In this document: positions 35,123 to 44,931 of the stretch, one piece after another | Position numbering within the stretch: position 1 is the stretch's first letter | How the letters are laid out: every line of letters begins with the position of its first letter | NCBI GenBank assembly: GCA_024742735.1 | Contig: JANSXV010000001.1 | Location: 806,001-870,000, forward strand | Reading direction: 5' to 3' | DNA: 64,000 bases | Source: Alphaproteobacteria bacterium | Lineage (GTDB): Bacteria > Pseudomonadota > Alphaproteobacteria > Caulobacterales > Maricaulaceae | Made by a program: the position numbers and the translations under genes | The notes under the pieces: model-generated | The model's database searches: none | Seen by the model: the letters and a program-made list of their open reading frames with translations, nothing else | What the model was told of the DNA's origin: nothing

Positions 35123-36523
35123 CTACTCCGCCGCCTTCAGCTCGGGCGGGGTCCATTTTTCCTTCATGGTGACCAGTTCTTCAGCCGCCGTGGGATGAAC
35201 CGCGCAGGTCGCGTCGAACTGAGCCTTGGTCAGGCCCGCCTTCACCGCGATGCCGACGGCCTGGATGATCTCCGGCGCATCATCGCCCACGATGTGGACG
35301 CCGAGCACGACCTGATCGCTGGCGCGCACGACCAGCTTCATCATCATCCAGTCGGGATTATCGGTGATCATGCCTTTCATGGGCCGGAACCTGGACTTGT
35401 AGATATCAATCTCCGCCCCCGTTCGGCGCGCCTCGGCCTCGGTGAGGCCCGCCGTGCCCACGGGCGGCTGGGTGAAGACGGCGCTGGGGATCAGTTCATG
35501 GTCATAGGCGGTCGGCTTGTTCCCGAACACCGTCTCGGCGAAGGCCGCACCCTCCCGGATCGCGACCGGCGTCAGGTTGACCCGGTTGGTGACGTCGCCC
35601 ACCGCGTAGATGTGGTCGACATTGGTCTTTGAATATTCATCGACCAGAATTGCCCCGGCCTCGTCCAGCTCGACACCGGCATTTTCAAGACCCAGGCCTT
35701 CCACATACGGATTACGCCCGATGGCGAAGACCACCTGATCGGCGATGAGCTCATCGCCGTTCTTCAAGGTGACCGTCTTGAAGCCCGGCTTGTACGGCGT
35801 CTCCTCGATCTTCTCGAAAACCGTGTGGGTGATGACGCGCACGCCCGACGCCTTCAGCCCCTCATGGACGAAGGTGCGCACATCCTCGTCGAACCCGCGC
35901 AGCACCGTGTCGCGGCGATAGACCAGGCAGGTCTTCACGCCCAGTCCTGCGAAGACCTGCGCGAACTCGCACGCGATATAGCCGCCGCCGGCGATGACGA
36001 TGTGCTCGGGAAGTTTCTTCAGGTGGAACAGCTCGTTGGAGGTGATCGTGTGCTCCACGCCGGGCAGGTCCCAGTCCTTGGACGGGGTTCCGCCGGTGGC
36101 GATCAGGATATGCTTCGCCGTCACGACCCGGTCTGACTGGACCAGCCGGATCTCGTGAGGGCCGACGATCTCCGCGCGCTCCTCGATCAGCTCCACGCCA
36201 GTATTGTTGAGGTTTCGCGCATAAATGCCGGACAGCCGGTCCACCTCGGCGTTCATGGCGTCGCGGAAGGACGGCCAGTCGAAGGACGGCTTCTCCGGCA
36301 GGTCCCAGCCATAGGCGCGCGCGGTCTTGACCTGCTTGGCGAAGTTGGAAGCGTAGACCATGTACTTCTTCGGCACGCAGCCGCGGATGACGCAGGTCCC
36401 GCCCGGCCGGTGCTCCTCGGCGACCGCGACCTTGGCGCCTTTCAGCGCCGACATGCGGCTCGCCCGCACCCCGCCGGAACCCGCGCCGATGGTGAAAAGG
36501 TCGTAGTCGTACTGGTCAGCCAT
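35123..36523 (-). CDS. gor: Glutathione-disulfide reductase
   Basis: 466-residue flavoprotein that reduces GSSG with NADPH. FAD site [15 protein letters not shown]. Redox disulfide Cys44/Cys49 in [13 protein letters not shown]; the CVIRGC variant is typical of bacterial and plant glutathione reductases. NADPH site [19 protein letters not shown] followed by an Arg pair (YRRD), and the partner-subunit catalytic His in HPTAAEE. Normal length. Bases 36524-36787 upstream hold only promoter space and a repeat element. Confidence 0.96.
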   Translation of the reverse strand: MADQYDYDLFTIGAGSGGVRASRMSALKGAKVAVAEEHRPGGTCVIRGCVPKKYMVYASNFAKQVKTARAYGWDLPEKPSFDWPSFRDAMNAEVDRLSGIYARNLNNTGVELIEERAEIVGPHEIRLVQSDRVVTAKHILIATGGTPSKDWDLPGVEHTITSNELFHLKKLPEHIVIAGGGYIACEFAQVFAGLGVKTCLVYRRDTVLRGFDEDVRTFVHEGLKASGVRVITHTVFEKIEETPYKPGFKTVTLKNGDELIADQVVFAIGRNPYVEGLGLENAGVELDEAGAILVDEYSKTNVDHIYAVGDVTNRVNLTPVAIREGAAFAETVFGNKPTAYDHELIPSAVFTQPPVGTAGLTEAEARRTGAEIDIYKSRFRPMKGMITDNPDWMMMKLVVRASDQVVLGVHIVGDDAPEIIQAVGIAVKAGLTKAQFDATCAVHPTAAEELVTMKEKWTPPELKAAE

Positions 36524-36640
36524 GAAGGTCTCCGGCGATCGTCGATTGAGTTGGGGCAGATGTGCGCGGTGATGGCGGCGAGGTCAAATGGGGTCACGGA
36601 AATGTGGTTGAGGATAATGCGATGCCACGCGACGCATTCC

Positions 36641-36769
36641 CCTTCTCCCCCTCCAAGGGGGAGAAGGCCGGGATGAGGGGGTGCGGCTCAGTTTAATGAG
36701 TGTCGCGTTCGCCGGCCAACGGTGTCCACCCCTCACTCCGCCCCTCTCCCCTCCACGGAGGGGAGAGGG
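36641..36769. repeat. GC-rich paired-hairpin intergenic element (copy A)
   Basis: Two hairpins in opposed orientation. CCTTCTCCCCC/GGGGGAGAAGG (36641-36667, loop TCCAA) and CCCTCTCCCCTC/GAGGGGAGAGGG (36742-36769, loop CACG) are joined by sequence whose ends also pair (GATGAGGGGGTG with CACCCCTCA). Related elements occur at 43262 and 60235. Non-coding. Confidence 0.75.
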
Positions 36770-36787
36770 GGAAGTGAACCGAAGGCG

Positions 36788-37165
36788 CTAAACCGCGATC
36801 AGCGCCGCGCAGACCCGGCGGGCCTCGCCCGCGAGCAGATTATAGGTCCGGCAGGCCGTGGCCGTGTCCAGCATCTCAAGCCCCACACCGGCTTCGCGGA
36901 AGGCCTTGCGCACGTCGGCGGGGGGATGGACGAGCTTCTCACCCAGGCCCAGCACGACCATGTCGGGCTTGTCGGCGCGGGCAAGGAAGGCGTGAAAGTC
37001 CGAAGCCGTCAGCGCCTTGGGATCACCGTCCACGGACCAGGCTTTCGTGGTTCCGTCGATGATCAGGACATGACCGTCCCGGCGCGCGCCGGCCACGCGG
37101 AAACCGCCCTCGCCGAAGGCGTCGATGGGCGGAACCGCGTAGGCGGGGTCTTCCCTACGGCGCAT
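36788..37165 (-). CDS. Mth938-domain protein (DUF498 family)
   Basis: 125 residues. The small Mth938/NDUFAF3-like alpha-beta fold is seen in FRVAGARRDGHVLIIDG, MVVLGLGEKLVHPPADVRK and VGLEMLDTATACRTYNLLAG. The bacterial function is unknown; the human relative NDUFAF3 helps assemble respiratory complex I. The start overlaps the secF 3' end by 11 bases, and association with secDF is conserved in alphaproteobacteria, so it belongs to that operon. Confidence 0.85.
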   Translation of the reverse strand: MRRREDPAYAVPPIDAFGEGGFRVAGARRDGHVLIIDGTTKAWSVDGDPKALTASDFHAFLARADKPDMVVLGLGEKLVHPPADVRKAFREAGVGLEMLDTATACRTYNLLAGEARRVCAALIAV

Positions 37166-38189
37166 TGTCGATGAAGGCGTTCGAACCGTCCTCGCCGCTT
37201 TCGCGCTTCACCCCGGTCAGGGTCAGAAGCGGGGCGGCCACGAAGATCGAGGAATAGGTGCCGATCGCCACGCCCCAGATCAGCGCGAGTGCGAAGCCCT
37301 GAAGCGCCGGACCGCCGATGATCGCCATGGCGATGATGGCCACCAGCGTCGTGCCGGAGGTCAGGATCGTGCGCGACAGCGTCTTGTTGATCGCCATGTT
37401 CAGGACTTCAGGCGTCGGCCGGGTCTTGAACTTGCGGAATTTCTCACGGATCCGGTCATAGACCACCACGGTGTCGTTCATGGAATAGCCCACGATCGTC
37501 AGGATCGCCGCGATGGTGGACAGGTTGAATTCCAGCTGTGTGACCGCGAAAAACCCGATGGTGGCGATCACGTCATGGGTCAGGGCCAACACCGCGCCGA
37601 CCGAGTACTGCCATTCGAACCGGAACCAGATGTAGACGAGCATCAGGAACAGAGCGACCAGAACGGCGGTGGTGCCGGCCACCTGCAGCTCCTGGGACAC
37701 CTGCCCGCCCAGCACTTCGACCCGGCGATAGTCAATGCCGGTGAAGTCCTGATCGAGCTGGGCCTGAAGCGCGCCGCGCACGATCTGCTGGGCGCCGTCA
37801 TCATCTTCGACCACATCGTTCAGAATGCTGTCCGCCGCCGGCAGACCCATCGCGTTGATCCGTTCCTGCAGCGCGATGGCGTCAGCGACATCAATGCGCT
37901 CCACCCGGATCAGCACGGCGTCGTCAGCGCCAAATTCCTGCACCTGGACATCGCCCACCTGCAGCCCGTCGAGGCTGGAGCGAATGGCGCCGAGATCCGC
38001 CGGGCCTTCAGTGCCGATCTCCACGAGCGTGCCGCCGCGGAAATCGATGCCGAAATTCAGGCCCATGCCGAAGAAGGCGCCGGCGGACCCGATCATCAGC
38101 AGCACGGAGAGCGCGAACGCGACAAAGCGCAGCTTGATGAACTGGAAGTCCGTGTCGACCGGAATGAAGCGGACGAGTGCGATTTTCAT
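37155..38189 (-). CDS. secF: Protein translocase subunit SecF
   Basis: 344-residue inner-membrane RND-type protein that works with SecD to complete preprotein export using the proton gradient. Six helices with a periplasmic domain after the first. Signature GMGLNFGIDFRGGTLVEI near the N-terminus and GYSMNDTVVVYDRIREKFR in helix 4-5. The 12-base gap from secD indicates co-transcription with yajC-secD. Confidence 0.97.
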   Translation of the reverse strand: MKIALVRFIPVDTDFQFIKLRFVAFALSVLLMIGSAGAFFGMGLNFGIDFRGGTLVEIGTEGPADLGAIRSSLDGLQVGDVQVQEFGADDAVLIRVERIDVADAIALQERINAMGLPAADSILNDVVEDDDGAQQIVRGALQAQLDQDFTGIDYRRVEVLGGQVSQELQVAGTTAVLVALFLMLVYIWFRFEWQYSVGAVLALTHDVIATIGFFAVTQLEFNLSTIAAILTIVGYSMNDTVVVYDRIREKFRKFKTRPTPEVLNMAINKTLSRTILTSGTTLVAIIAMAIIGGPALQGFALALIWGVAIGTYSSIFVAAPLLTLTGVKRESGEDGSNAFIDNAP

Positions 38190-38201
38190 GACTTGCCGCT
38201 C

Positions 38202-39833
38202 CTACATCGCCAGGGTTTTGGGCCGGCGCGTGCGCAGCCACGCCGCCACCATCAGCCGGGAGAACACGAAAGCGGTGAAGACGGACGTGATGATGCCGAT
38301 GCCCAGCGTCACCGCGAAGCCGCGCACCGGGCCGGCGCCGAGCATGTACAGCACCGCAGCGGCGATGAAGGTCGTCACGTTGGCGTCCAGGATCGCAGCA
38401 AACGCGCGGTCATAGCCTTGCTCGATGGCGTTCACTACGGTTCGCCCTTGCCGGTACTCCTCGCGTATTCGCTCGAAAATCAGCACGTTGGCGTCCACCG
38501 CCATGCCGATGGTCAGGATGATGCCCGCGATGCCGGGCAGGGTCAGCGTCGCCTGAAGGCCGGACAATCCGCCCAGCAGAAGCAGCACGTTGGCCAGCAG
38601 GGCGACGGTCGAAACGATGCCGAAGAAGCCATAGGCCAGGACCATGAACACGATCACCAGCGAGAAACCGATGGCGATGGCGATCTGACCGCGCTCGATG
38701 GAGTCCTGGCCCAGGCCCGGACCGACAGTGCGCTGCTCGATCGGCGAAAGCCGCGCCGGCAGGGCGCCGGCGTTGAGCATGTTGGCCAGGTCATTGGCGG
38801 TCTGAACCGTAAAGCCGCCATCGATCTGACCAGACCCGCCCATGATGGCGGAGCGGATGCGCGGCGCGGAGATGATCACATCGTCCAGCACGATGGCGAA
38901 GCGGCGTCCGACATTGTTGGCGGTCGCCTCGCCGAATGCGGTGGCGCCGGAGGTGTTGAAGCGGAAGGAGACCGAGGGCTGGCCGCTTTCGTTGTAGGCC
39001 TGGGCCGCGCTGACCAGCTGCTCGCCCGTCACCAGCGCGCGGGTCTGGACCGCCAGATAGGGTTCGCCAGGGTCCTCGGTGGGGAAGATGGTGACGCCCG
39101 GCGGCGTGCGCGCCTGGCCATCGGGGCCGGGATTTACGCCGCTTTCCACCATATGGAAGGTCATGCGCGCTGTCGTGCCGACCAGATCGATGATTCGTTG
39201 AGGATCGCTCTCGCCGGGCACCTGGACCAGCACGCGATCCTCGCCCTGCCGCGCGATGGTCGGCTCGGTCGTGCCCGTGGTGTCGATCCGGCGGCGGATG
39301 ACTTCGATGGACTGCTGAACCGTGCGCTGGCGGATGGAGTCCAGCGCCGCCTCGGTGATGCCGACGCGGATCGTGCGGCCATCTTCGCCGCGATTGATCG
39401 TCAGCGTATCGTTCAGGCTTTGCTGCCCTCCGGCGCCGGTGACGGGTTCGTTGATGTCGTCGAGACGCTCCAGCGCCCGGTCCAGATCATCCTCGCGCGA
39501 CAGGCGCACCACGACCTCGCCGCTGACCACGGCGGGAGGCGCCGACAGGATCGGCGGGTCCTGACGCAGGGCCGCGCGCACATCGGCCTGGAGGTTCTCC
39601 AGGCGCTCTTCGCGCACCTGTTCCATATCCACTTCGAAGACCAGGTGAGAGCCGCCGCGCAGGTCCAGACCCAGGTTGACGGTCTGGTGCGGCAGGGTGG
39701 CCCACACGCCCACCGGTTCTCCGGCGGCGTTCAGACGCTGGTCCTGCGGCACGAAATTCGGCAGCGAGAACAACAGCCCGATCAGGACGACCGCGATGAT
39801 CAGCCCGGTCTTCCAGGGGGAGAAATACAGCAT
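38202..39833 (-). CDS. secD: Protein translocase subunit SecD
   Basis: 543 residues. The first helix is followed by VNLGLDLRGGSHLVFEVDME, the SecD N-terminal signature, then a large periplasmic P1 domain, then the C-terminal six-helix part with IGMAVDANVLIFERIREE, which carries the functional Asp region. It partners with SecF downstream and YajC upstream at the SecYEG channel. Confidence 0.97.
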   Translation of the reverse strand: MLYFSPWKTGLIIAVVLIGLLFSLPNFVPQDQRLNAAGEPVGVWATLPHQTVNLGLDLRGGSHLVFEVDMEQVREERLENLQADVRAALRQDPPILSAPPAVVSGEVVVRLSREDDLDRALERLDDINEPVTGAGGQQSLNDTLTINRGEDGRTIRVGITEAALDSIRQRTVQQSIEVIRRRIDTTGTTEPTIARQGEDRVLVQVPGESDPQRIIDLVGTTARMTFHMVESGVNPGPDGQARTPPGVTIFPTEDPGEPYLAVQTRALVTGEQLVSAAQAYNESGQPSVSFRFNTSGATAFGEATANNVGRRFAIVLDDVIISAPRIRSAIMGGSGQIDGGFTVQTANDLANMLNAGALPARLSPIEQRTVGPGLGQDSIERGQIAIAIGFSLVIVFMVLAYGFFGIVSTVALLANVLLLLGGLSGLQATLTLPGIAGIILTIGMAVDANVLIFERIREEYRQGRTVVNAIEQGYDRAFAAILDANVTTFIAAAVLYMLGAGPVRGFAVTLGIGIITSVFTAFVFSRLMVAAWLRTRRPKTLAM

Positions 39834-39894
39834 GGCGCAATCCGGCCCTCGGCCTTCCCGGACAGCGAGGGACGCCGTCCGGGTTCAGGTCGGT

Positions 39895-40251
39895 CTAGCC
39901 GTCCTTGTCGTTCGAAGTGTCGTTGGCCGGCTCGGTGCGGGTGCGCACTTCGGCGATGGTGTGCTTGATGACCTTCACGCGCACGCCTTCGGCGAGCTCC
40001 ACGGTGGCTTCGGTGTCGGCCACACGCGTCACCTTGCCGATCAGGCCGCCCTGGGTGATGACCTCGTCGCCCTTGCGCAGGGCTTCCACCATTTCGCGGT
40101 GCTTCTTCATGCGCTGCTGCTGGGGACGGATCAGCAGGAAATAGAAAACCACGAAGATGAGGATGAACGGGGCGATCTGCATGAGCATGTAGCCCATGCC
40201 TCCGCCGCCAGCGGCGGCCATGAGATGGATGGAATCGGTCGCGAACGGCAT
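39895..40251 (-). CDS. yajC: Sec translocon accessory subunit YajC
   Basis: 118 residues: one membrane helix (QIAPFILIFVVFYFLLIRPQ) followed by the conserved cytoplasmic QQQRMKKHREMVEALRKGDE and VITQGGLIGKVTRVAD. It associates with SecDF. The operon order yajC-secD-secF-Mth938 is preserved. Confidence 0.96.
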   Translation of the reverse strand: MPFATDSIHLMAAAGGGGMGYMLMQIAPFILIFVVFYFLLIRPQQQRMKKHREMVEALRKGDEVITQGGLIGKVTRVADTEATVELAEGVRVKVIKHTIAEVRTRTEPANDTSNDKDG

Positions 40252-40341
40252 GCGGTTATCCTTTGCAGGGAAAGGGCTGTTTCAACGGTTGCCGGACTAT
40301 ATCGGGGCGCGGGCGCGTTGCAACAAGCCCTGAGCGGCGAT

Positions 40342-41232
40342 TCAGCGCCGCGGCAGCCGCTGAAGCGGATCGACGGGCTGAACGCCGCGCCGGATCTCGA
40401 AGTGCAAGGCCGGCTCTTCGGTTGCGCCGCTGGCGCCGGCGTCGGCGATGTGCTGCCCGGCGCTGATCTGGTCACCGACGGCGACGCGGATGCGTGAATT
40501 CAGGCCATAGGCGGTCACCCACCGGTCGGCATGGCGGATCAGCACCAGCTCGCCGTAGCCCTGAAGCTCATTACCGGCATAGACGACCTCGCCGGCCGCA
40601 GCCGCCCTGACGGGCTCGCCCATGCGCGCGCGGATGCGGATGCCGTCCAGGCGCAGGTCGCCCTCGTTGAACCGGGCGATCACCTGACCGTCCAGCGGCC
40701 ATGCGAACGCCACCGATGTCGGCGCGCTGGGCGGAGGCGGCGGAGGCGGCGCGGGACGATTGGAGGGCGGCGGCGGTGTGGGCGTGGGCCGCGGAGAAGA
40801 CCCGCGATCAGCGACGATCACCGGCTCACCGCGCACCCGCAGCTCCTGACCTGGATAGATCGTGTAGGGCTGACGCAGGCCATTAAGCGAGGCGATCTCC
40901 TGCGTGGTCATGCCGTGGGCGAGCGCGATGCGATAAAGATTGTCGCCCCGCCGTACCGTGTAGGTGGCCGGTCCCGGCAGGGACAGGCGCTGACCGGGTG
41001 AAATCGAATAGGGCCGCGAAATGCCGTTCTCGCGCGCCAGCTCTGCGACGCTCGTCCCGCAACGGCTGGCGATGGAATACAGCGTATCGCCCCGGCTGAC
41101 CGTCACCGACGACCCGCAGGCCCCGCTCGCCGCGCCGCGCTGGATCGGCGCAGGCGTGCGCGGATCGCTGGCGCAGGCGGCCAGACTCAGCGCCGCTGCA
41201 GCGGCGGCGTAATAAAAGCGGCGTGCACGCAT
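40342..41232 (-). CDS. LysM/LytM-domain lipoprotein, NlpD/DipM-like amidase activator
   Basis: 296 residues. Lipoprotein signal ALSLAACAS (Cys20). Two LysM domains (about 43-90 and 91-133; VSRGDTLYSIASRCGTS and VRRGDNLYRIALAHGMT) bind peptidoglycan. A proline-rich linker (about 148-170) precedes a C-terminal M23/LytM domain. The zinc ligands are lost: NEGDLRLDGIRI lacks the His of HxGxD, TAYGLN replaces the His of YGH, and LHFE replaces HxH. The protein should therefore be a non-catalytic activator of cell-wall amidases, as for EnvC, NlpD and DipM. The surE-pcm-(x)-nlpD order supports this. Confidence 0.88.
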   Translation of the reverse strand: MRARRFYYAAAAAALSLAACASDPRTPAPIQRGAASGACGSSVTVSRGDTLYSIASRCGTSVAELARENGISRPYSISPGQRLSLPGPATYTVRRGDNLYRIALAHGMTTQEIASLNGLRQPYTIYPGQELRVRGEPVIVADRGSSPRPTPTPPPPSNRPAPPPPPPPSAPTSVAFAWPLDGQVIARFNEGDLRLDGIRIRARMGEPVRAAAAGEVVYAGNELQGYGELVLIRHADRWVTAYGLNSRIRVAVGDQISAGQHIADAGASGATEEPALHFEIRRGVQPVDPLQRLPRR

Positions 41233-41289
41233 CGCGGGCGCGACCTTTGCGGCGGAGACGAAACCCGCTCCATCATCGCCCCGCGAGCG

Positions 41290-41304
41290 TTAACCGGACG
41301 TTGA
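41290..41304. promoter_or_regulatory. Near-consensus CtrA box upstream of the NlpD-like gene
   Basis: TTAA-N7-TTGA (41290-41304), one base from the CtrA consensus TTAA-N7-TTAA. It lies about 58 bases upstream of the NlpD/DipM-like start. Single-mismatch sites occur by chance, so support is moderate. Confidence 0.35.
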
Positions 41305-41314
41305 CCGTAAAGGC

Positions 41315-41749
41315 TCAATCCGAATCAGCGATGCGTTCCAGCTCCTGGTGCCGGCCCAGACCGCATGCGCCGGCGGAAATGCCGCCACCGCTTCGATCAA
41401 TCACACGCACAATCTCATTGGCGCACAGCGATCCGGTCGGCGTCTCATACTGAAGATAGGTGAAGTCGCTGGTCGCCTGGCGGCAGCCGCGCGACACCTC
41501 GTTGAGATAGGCGTCGCCATTGTTCAGCGTGATCAGCCAGCGCGTCTCGTCCAGAGGTTCGATGTCGTCGATGGAGCGAAGGGACAGACAGCTCCGCGTC
41601 GCGCCGGTCGGACGGTAGTCCGCCAGCACCGCATCAGCCTCGGCCGCTCTGGCGCCGGCGCGATCAGGCGCCGCCTCAGTGGCGCAGCCGGAGGCGGCGA
41701 GCCCCGCCAGCATGGCGGCGGCGGTCAGACATGTGGTTCGCAGCGTCAT
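41315..41749 (-). CDS. Small lipoprotein, DUF6491-like
   Basis: 144 residues with a lipoprotein signal ending GLAASGCATE. The mature domain has four further cysteines in the pattern TRSCLSLRSIDDIEPL, EVSRGCRQATSDF, GSLCANEIVRVID, GACGLGRHQEL. This spacing resembles the DUF6491 family as I remember it, not a certain match. The function is unknown and the role periplasmic. It is inserted between pcm and the NlpD-like gene. Confidence 0.65.
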   Translation of the reverse strand: MTLRTTCLTAAAMLAGLAASGCATEAAPDRAGARAAEADAVLADYRPTGATRSCLSLRSIDDIEPLDETRWLITLNNGDAYLNEVSRGCRQATSDFTYLQYETPTGSLCANEIVRVIDRSGGGISAGACGLGRHQELERIADSD

Positions 41750-41824
41750 AGGATGCTCCAGTCATCTGCGTAGCCCCGGCCCGGCTTGATCCTAACACAT
41801 CTGCACCAACCAGCTACGCCGGCG

Positions 41825-42472
41825 TCAGAAAGATCGTGCGGCGCCGGGCACCAGCGGCACGAAGCGCACATCGAACAGCGCCTCCTCAAGGAGGAAGCCG
41901 TCTTCCGCAGCCGTGTAGCGCATCAGGGTCTGGACCTCTCCGGCCTTCACCGGCGCGACGCACACGCCGCCGGGCTTCAACTGCTCAAGGAGCGCATCGG
42001 GACGCGATTGCGCCGCGGCGGTCACGATGATCCGGTCGAATGGGGCCTGTTCGGGCCAGCCCAGCGAGCCGTCCCCGATGCGGGTGACGATATTGGTCAG
42101 GCGCAGCTCCGCGAAGCGGGCCTCGGCTTCCTTGCCCAGCGTGCGATAGCGCTCGACCGTGTAGACCCGGCGCGCCAGGCGCGCGAGCACGGCGGCCTGA
42201 TATCCCGAGCCAGTGCCGATCTCCAGAACCTTGCAGCGGTCATCCACCTTCAGCGCCGCCGTCATGGCCGCCACCACATAGGGCTGGGAGATCGTCTGGC
42301 CGCAATCGATGGGCAGAGGCCGGTTCTCGAAGGCCTGGTCCTGGAAGCCTTGCGGAACAAACTGCTCGCGCGGCGTGCGCTCGATGGCGCCCAGAACATG
42401 CTTGTCGGAGATCCCGGCCCGGCGCAGCGCCATGACCAGCTGGATCATGCGGGTGTCCGGACCGGCGTTCAT
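41825..42472 (-). CDS. pcm: Protein-L-isoaspartate O-methyltransferase
   Basis: 215 residues. SAM-dependent repair of isoaspartyl residues in aged proteins. Family motifs: [34 protein letters not shown], and the SAM loop [18 protein letters not shown]. The start overlaps the surE stop by four bases. The pairing of surE and pcm is widespread. Confidence 0.95.
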   Translation of the reverse strand: MNAGPDTRMIQLVMALRRAGISDKHVLGAIERTPREQFVPQGFQDQAFENRPLPIDCGQTISQPYVVAAMTAALKVDDRCKVLEIGTGSGYQAAVLARLARRVYTVERYRTLGKEAEARFAELRLTNIVTRIGDGSLGWPEQAPFDRIIVTAAAQSRPDALLEQLKPGGVCVAPVKAGEVQTLMRYTAAEDGFLLEEALFDVRFVPLVPGAARSF

Positions 42473-43248
42473 GGCTTTGCGTTCAAGGCCATCGCAAGAC
42501 GAACCTGGGCGTCGTGATTGGTCAGATCCAGATGCAGCGGCGTGATGGAGATCCGCCCCTCATAGACGGCCCGAAGGTCAGTCCCCACGGGCGGATCGGA
42601 GAGCTGTCCCTTGAAGCCCAGCCAGTAATAATCCTTGCCGCGCAGATCGGTGCGCTTCTCCGCGTGCAGGATGTTGTGATCGCGCCTGCCCTGAACGGTG
42701 ACTTCGGTTCCCGCCACCTTGTCGGGGTCGCGGTCGGGAAAGTTCACATTGATCAGCGTGTTCTCGCTCCATGGCGCGTCGAGCAGCTGCTTCAGGATCG
42801 CGGGGCCATGCGCCCGTGCGGTCTCCCAGCGCATCTTGGCGCGCCCCTCGAACCCGTAGGCCAGCGACATCGCGATGGAGCGAACGCCCAGCTGGGTCCC
42901 CTGCATGGCGGCCGCGACCGTTCCTGAAACCGTGACATCGTCGGCGATATTCTGCCCCGAATTGACCCCGGACAGGATCAGGTCAGGAGCCGCGCCCTCG
43001 ATCAGGCCATGCATCGCCATGTGCACGCAGTCCGTGGGCGTGCCGTGGACGGCGAACCGCTGGTCACCCCGCTTCGTCACGCGTAATGGCGCGTTCAACG
43101 TCAACGCCCGGCTCATCCCCGACTGCTCGACCAGCGGGGCGACGATCCAGACATCATCGCTGAGCGTGCGCGCGATATGCTCCAGAACTTCAAGTCCCGG
43201 CGCGTCGACGCCGTCGTCATTGGTGAGAAGGATGCGGGGGTTGGTCAT
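42469..43248 (-). CDS. surE: 5'/3'-nucleotidase SurE
   Basis: 259 residues. Metal-dependent nucleoside-monophosphate phosphatase. Metal site [13 protein letters not shown] (Asn10-Asp11-Asp12), substrate loop [11 protein letters not shown], and [20 protein letters not shown]. It is coupled to pcm. A 214-base repeat-filled gap separates it from serS. Confidence 0.96.
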   Translation of the reverse strand: MTNPRILLTNDDGVDAPGLEVLEHIARTLSDDVWIVAPLVEQSGMSRALTLNAPLRVTKRGDQRFAVHGTPTDCVHMAMHGLIEGAAPDLILSGVNSGQNIADDVTVSGTVAAAMQGTQLGVRSIAMSLAYGFEGRAKMRWETARAHGPAILKQLLDAPWSENTLINVNFPDRDPDKVAGTEVTVQGRRDHNILHAEKRTDLRGKDYYWLGFKGQLSDPPVGTDLRAVYEGRISITPLHLDLTNHDAQVRLAMALNAKP

Positions 43249-43261
43249 AGCGCCGCGCCCC

Positions 43262-43452
43262 TTTCCTCCCCCGCCCCCCGGGGAAGTGTCAGCGCAGCTG
43301 ACGGCGGGGGGAATGCGCTGAGGTGGCGCGCCACCCCCACCCCGGCCCTCCCCCGAGGGGGGAGGGCGGATGAAATCGCCGACCTCAAACAGGTCTGGGC
43401 GACGGCGCCATCGCTTCCTCCCTCCCCTTGAGGGGAGGGCCGGGGTGGGGTG
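43262..43452. repeat. GC-rich paired-hairpin intergenic element (copy B)
   Basis: It contains CACCCCCACCCCGGCCCTCC, completed by CCCGAGGGGGGAGGGC, and its inverted partner CCCTCCCCTTGAGGGGAGGG, completed by CCGGGGTGGGGTG. The two are separated by about 50 bases. Upstream is an additional imperfect CCCCCGCCCCCC/GGCGGGGGG pair. The core is almost identical to copy C at 60235. Confidence 0.75.
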
Positions 43453-43462
43453 AATGCGTTGC

Positions 43463-44737
43463 TCACGGCGTCAGCTTTTCAAGCCCGCCCATGTAAGGCC
43501 GAAGGGCTGCCGGGATCGTCACCGAGCCGTCCTCGTTCTGGTGGTTCTCAAGGATCGCCACCAGAGCCCGGCCGACGGCCAGGCCGGAGCCGTTGAGCGT
43601 GTGCAGGTATTCCGGCTTCTTCTCGCCCTCGCGGCGGAAGCGGGCGTTCATGCGCCGGGCCTGGAAGTCGCCGCAGGACGAGCAGGAACTGATCTCGCGA
43701 TAGGTGTTCTGGCTGGGCATCCAGACCTCCAGATCGAAGGTCCGGCGCGCCGAAAAGCCCATATCGCCAGCGCATAGCAGCATGACGCGGTAGGGCAGCT
43801 CCAGGCGGCGCAGCACCTCCTCGGCGCAATTGGTCATGCGCTCCAGCTCCTCATCGGATTGCTCCGGCGTTGTGATGGAGACCAGCTCCACCTTGTGGAA
43901 CTGGTGCATGCGGATCAGGCCGCGCGTGTCGCGGCCGGCCGAGCCGGCTTCGGAGCGGAAGCACGGCGTGTGCGCGGTCATGCGGATCGGGAAGTCGCCT
44001 TCGGCGTGGATCGCGTCCCGCACCATGTTGGTCAGCGGCACTTCAGCGGTGGGGATGAGCCAGTAATTGTCCGTGGTGCGGAACTGGTCCTCGGCGAATT
44101 TCGGCAACTGGCCGGTGCCGAACAGGGCCTCGTCACGCACCATGTAGGGCACGCTCATTTCCCGATAGCCATGCTCGGTCGTTTGCAGATCCAGCATGAA
44201 GGCCGAGAGCGCCCGCTCCAGCCGGGCCAGAGGCCCGCTGAGCACCGCAAAGCGCGCGCCGGACATGGCTGCGGCGCGCTCGAAGTCGAGGCCCAGGCGC
44301 TCGCCCACCGCGACATGGTCCCTGATCTCGAAATCGAACTGGCGCGGTTCGCCCCAGCCGCGCACTTCCTCATTGTCGTTTTCATCCGCGCCTTCGGGCA
44401 CATCGTCGGCTGGACGGTTCGGAAGGGCGGAAAGGTGCTGATTGAGCACTTCCTCGGCGGTGCGGGCCGCCTCCGCGGCCTCCTCCATTGCAGCCTTCAG
44501 CCGCTCGACCTCGCTGCGCAATTCGTTGAAGCGTGCGTCGTCGCCCTGGGCCTTGGCCTTGCCGATCTCCTTGGACTTGGCGTTGCGTTCGGTCTCCAGC
44601 TCCTGCAGGCGCGTCGTCGCCTCGCGGCGCTTGGCGTCCAGCCCGATCAGGCGCTCGGCGTGCGGGTTCAGACCCCGCAGCGTCATGGCGGCGTCAAAGG
44701 CGTCCGGGTTCTCGCGGATGAAGCGGATATCGTGCAT
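43463..44737 (-). CDS. serS: Seryl-tRNA synthetase
   Basis: 424 residues, class II. N-terminal antiparallel coiled coil for tRNA-Ser binding (about 35-105, [20 protein letters not shown] onward). The core contains [13 protein letters not shown], motif 2 [20 protein letters not shown], and motif 3 [18 protein letters not shown]. Normal length. A hairpin lies 23 bases upstream of its start. Confidence 0.97.
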   Translation of the reverse strand: MHDIRFIRENPDAFDAAMTLRGLNPHAERLIGLDAKRREATTRLQELETERNAKSKEIGKAKAQGDDARFNELRSEVERLKAAMEEAAEAARTAEEVLNQHLSALPNRPADDVPEGADENDNEEVRGWGEPRQFDFEIRDHVAVGERLGLDFERAAAMSGARFAVLSGPLARLERALSAFMLDLQTTEHGYREMSVPYMVRDEALFGTGQLPKFAEDQFRTTDNYWLIPTAEVPLTNMVRDAIHAEGDFPIRMTAHTPCFRSEAGSAGRDTRGLIRMHQFHKVELVSITTPEQSDEELERMTNCAEEVLRRLELPYRVMLLCAGDMGFSARRTFDLEVWMPSQNTYREISSCSSCGDFQARRMNARFRREGEKKPEYLHTLNGSGLAVGRALVAILENHQNEDGSVTIPAALRPYMGGLEKLTP

Positions 44738-44759
44738 GGATCAAGGCTCAAATCAGGTG

Positions 44760-44814
44760 GGCGGGATGTCAGCGCGGTGATACGCGGCGGCGCGAGCGGC
44801 GTCCACATCCCGCC
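44760..44814. promoter_or_regulatory. Perfect long-armed hairpin in the serS leader
   Basis: GGCGGGATGT (44760-44769) pairs exactly with ACATCCCGCC (44805-44814) around a 35-base GC-rich loop that can fold further. It lies between serS and the glycosyltransferase gene, both minus strand. It may end the upstream transcript or structure the serS leader. No T-box elements are visible. The rest of 44738-44931 shows nothing else. Confidence 0.4.
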
Positions 44815-44931
44815 GGTCAATCAATTCATGATTTCCCGGAGCCATGCCCGACAGCCGCCGGGCGGCCGCCTTCCGCCGAACATGGCGGACAGGTCCCTGT
44901 GTCTGGAGCATGGGCCGCGACGCCAGGGTGT

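Noticed and set aside
37575-39968. 797-codon open frame on the + strand opposite secD and secF
   Set aside because: It is the mirror of two certain genes in high-GC DNA; the translation is Arg/His/Gln-rich with no domain, so it is a shadow frame.
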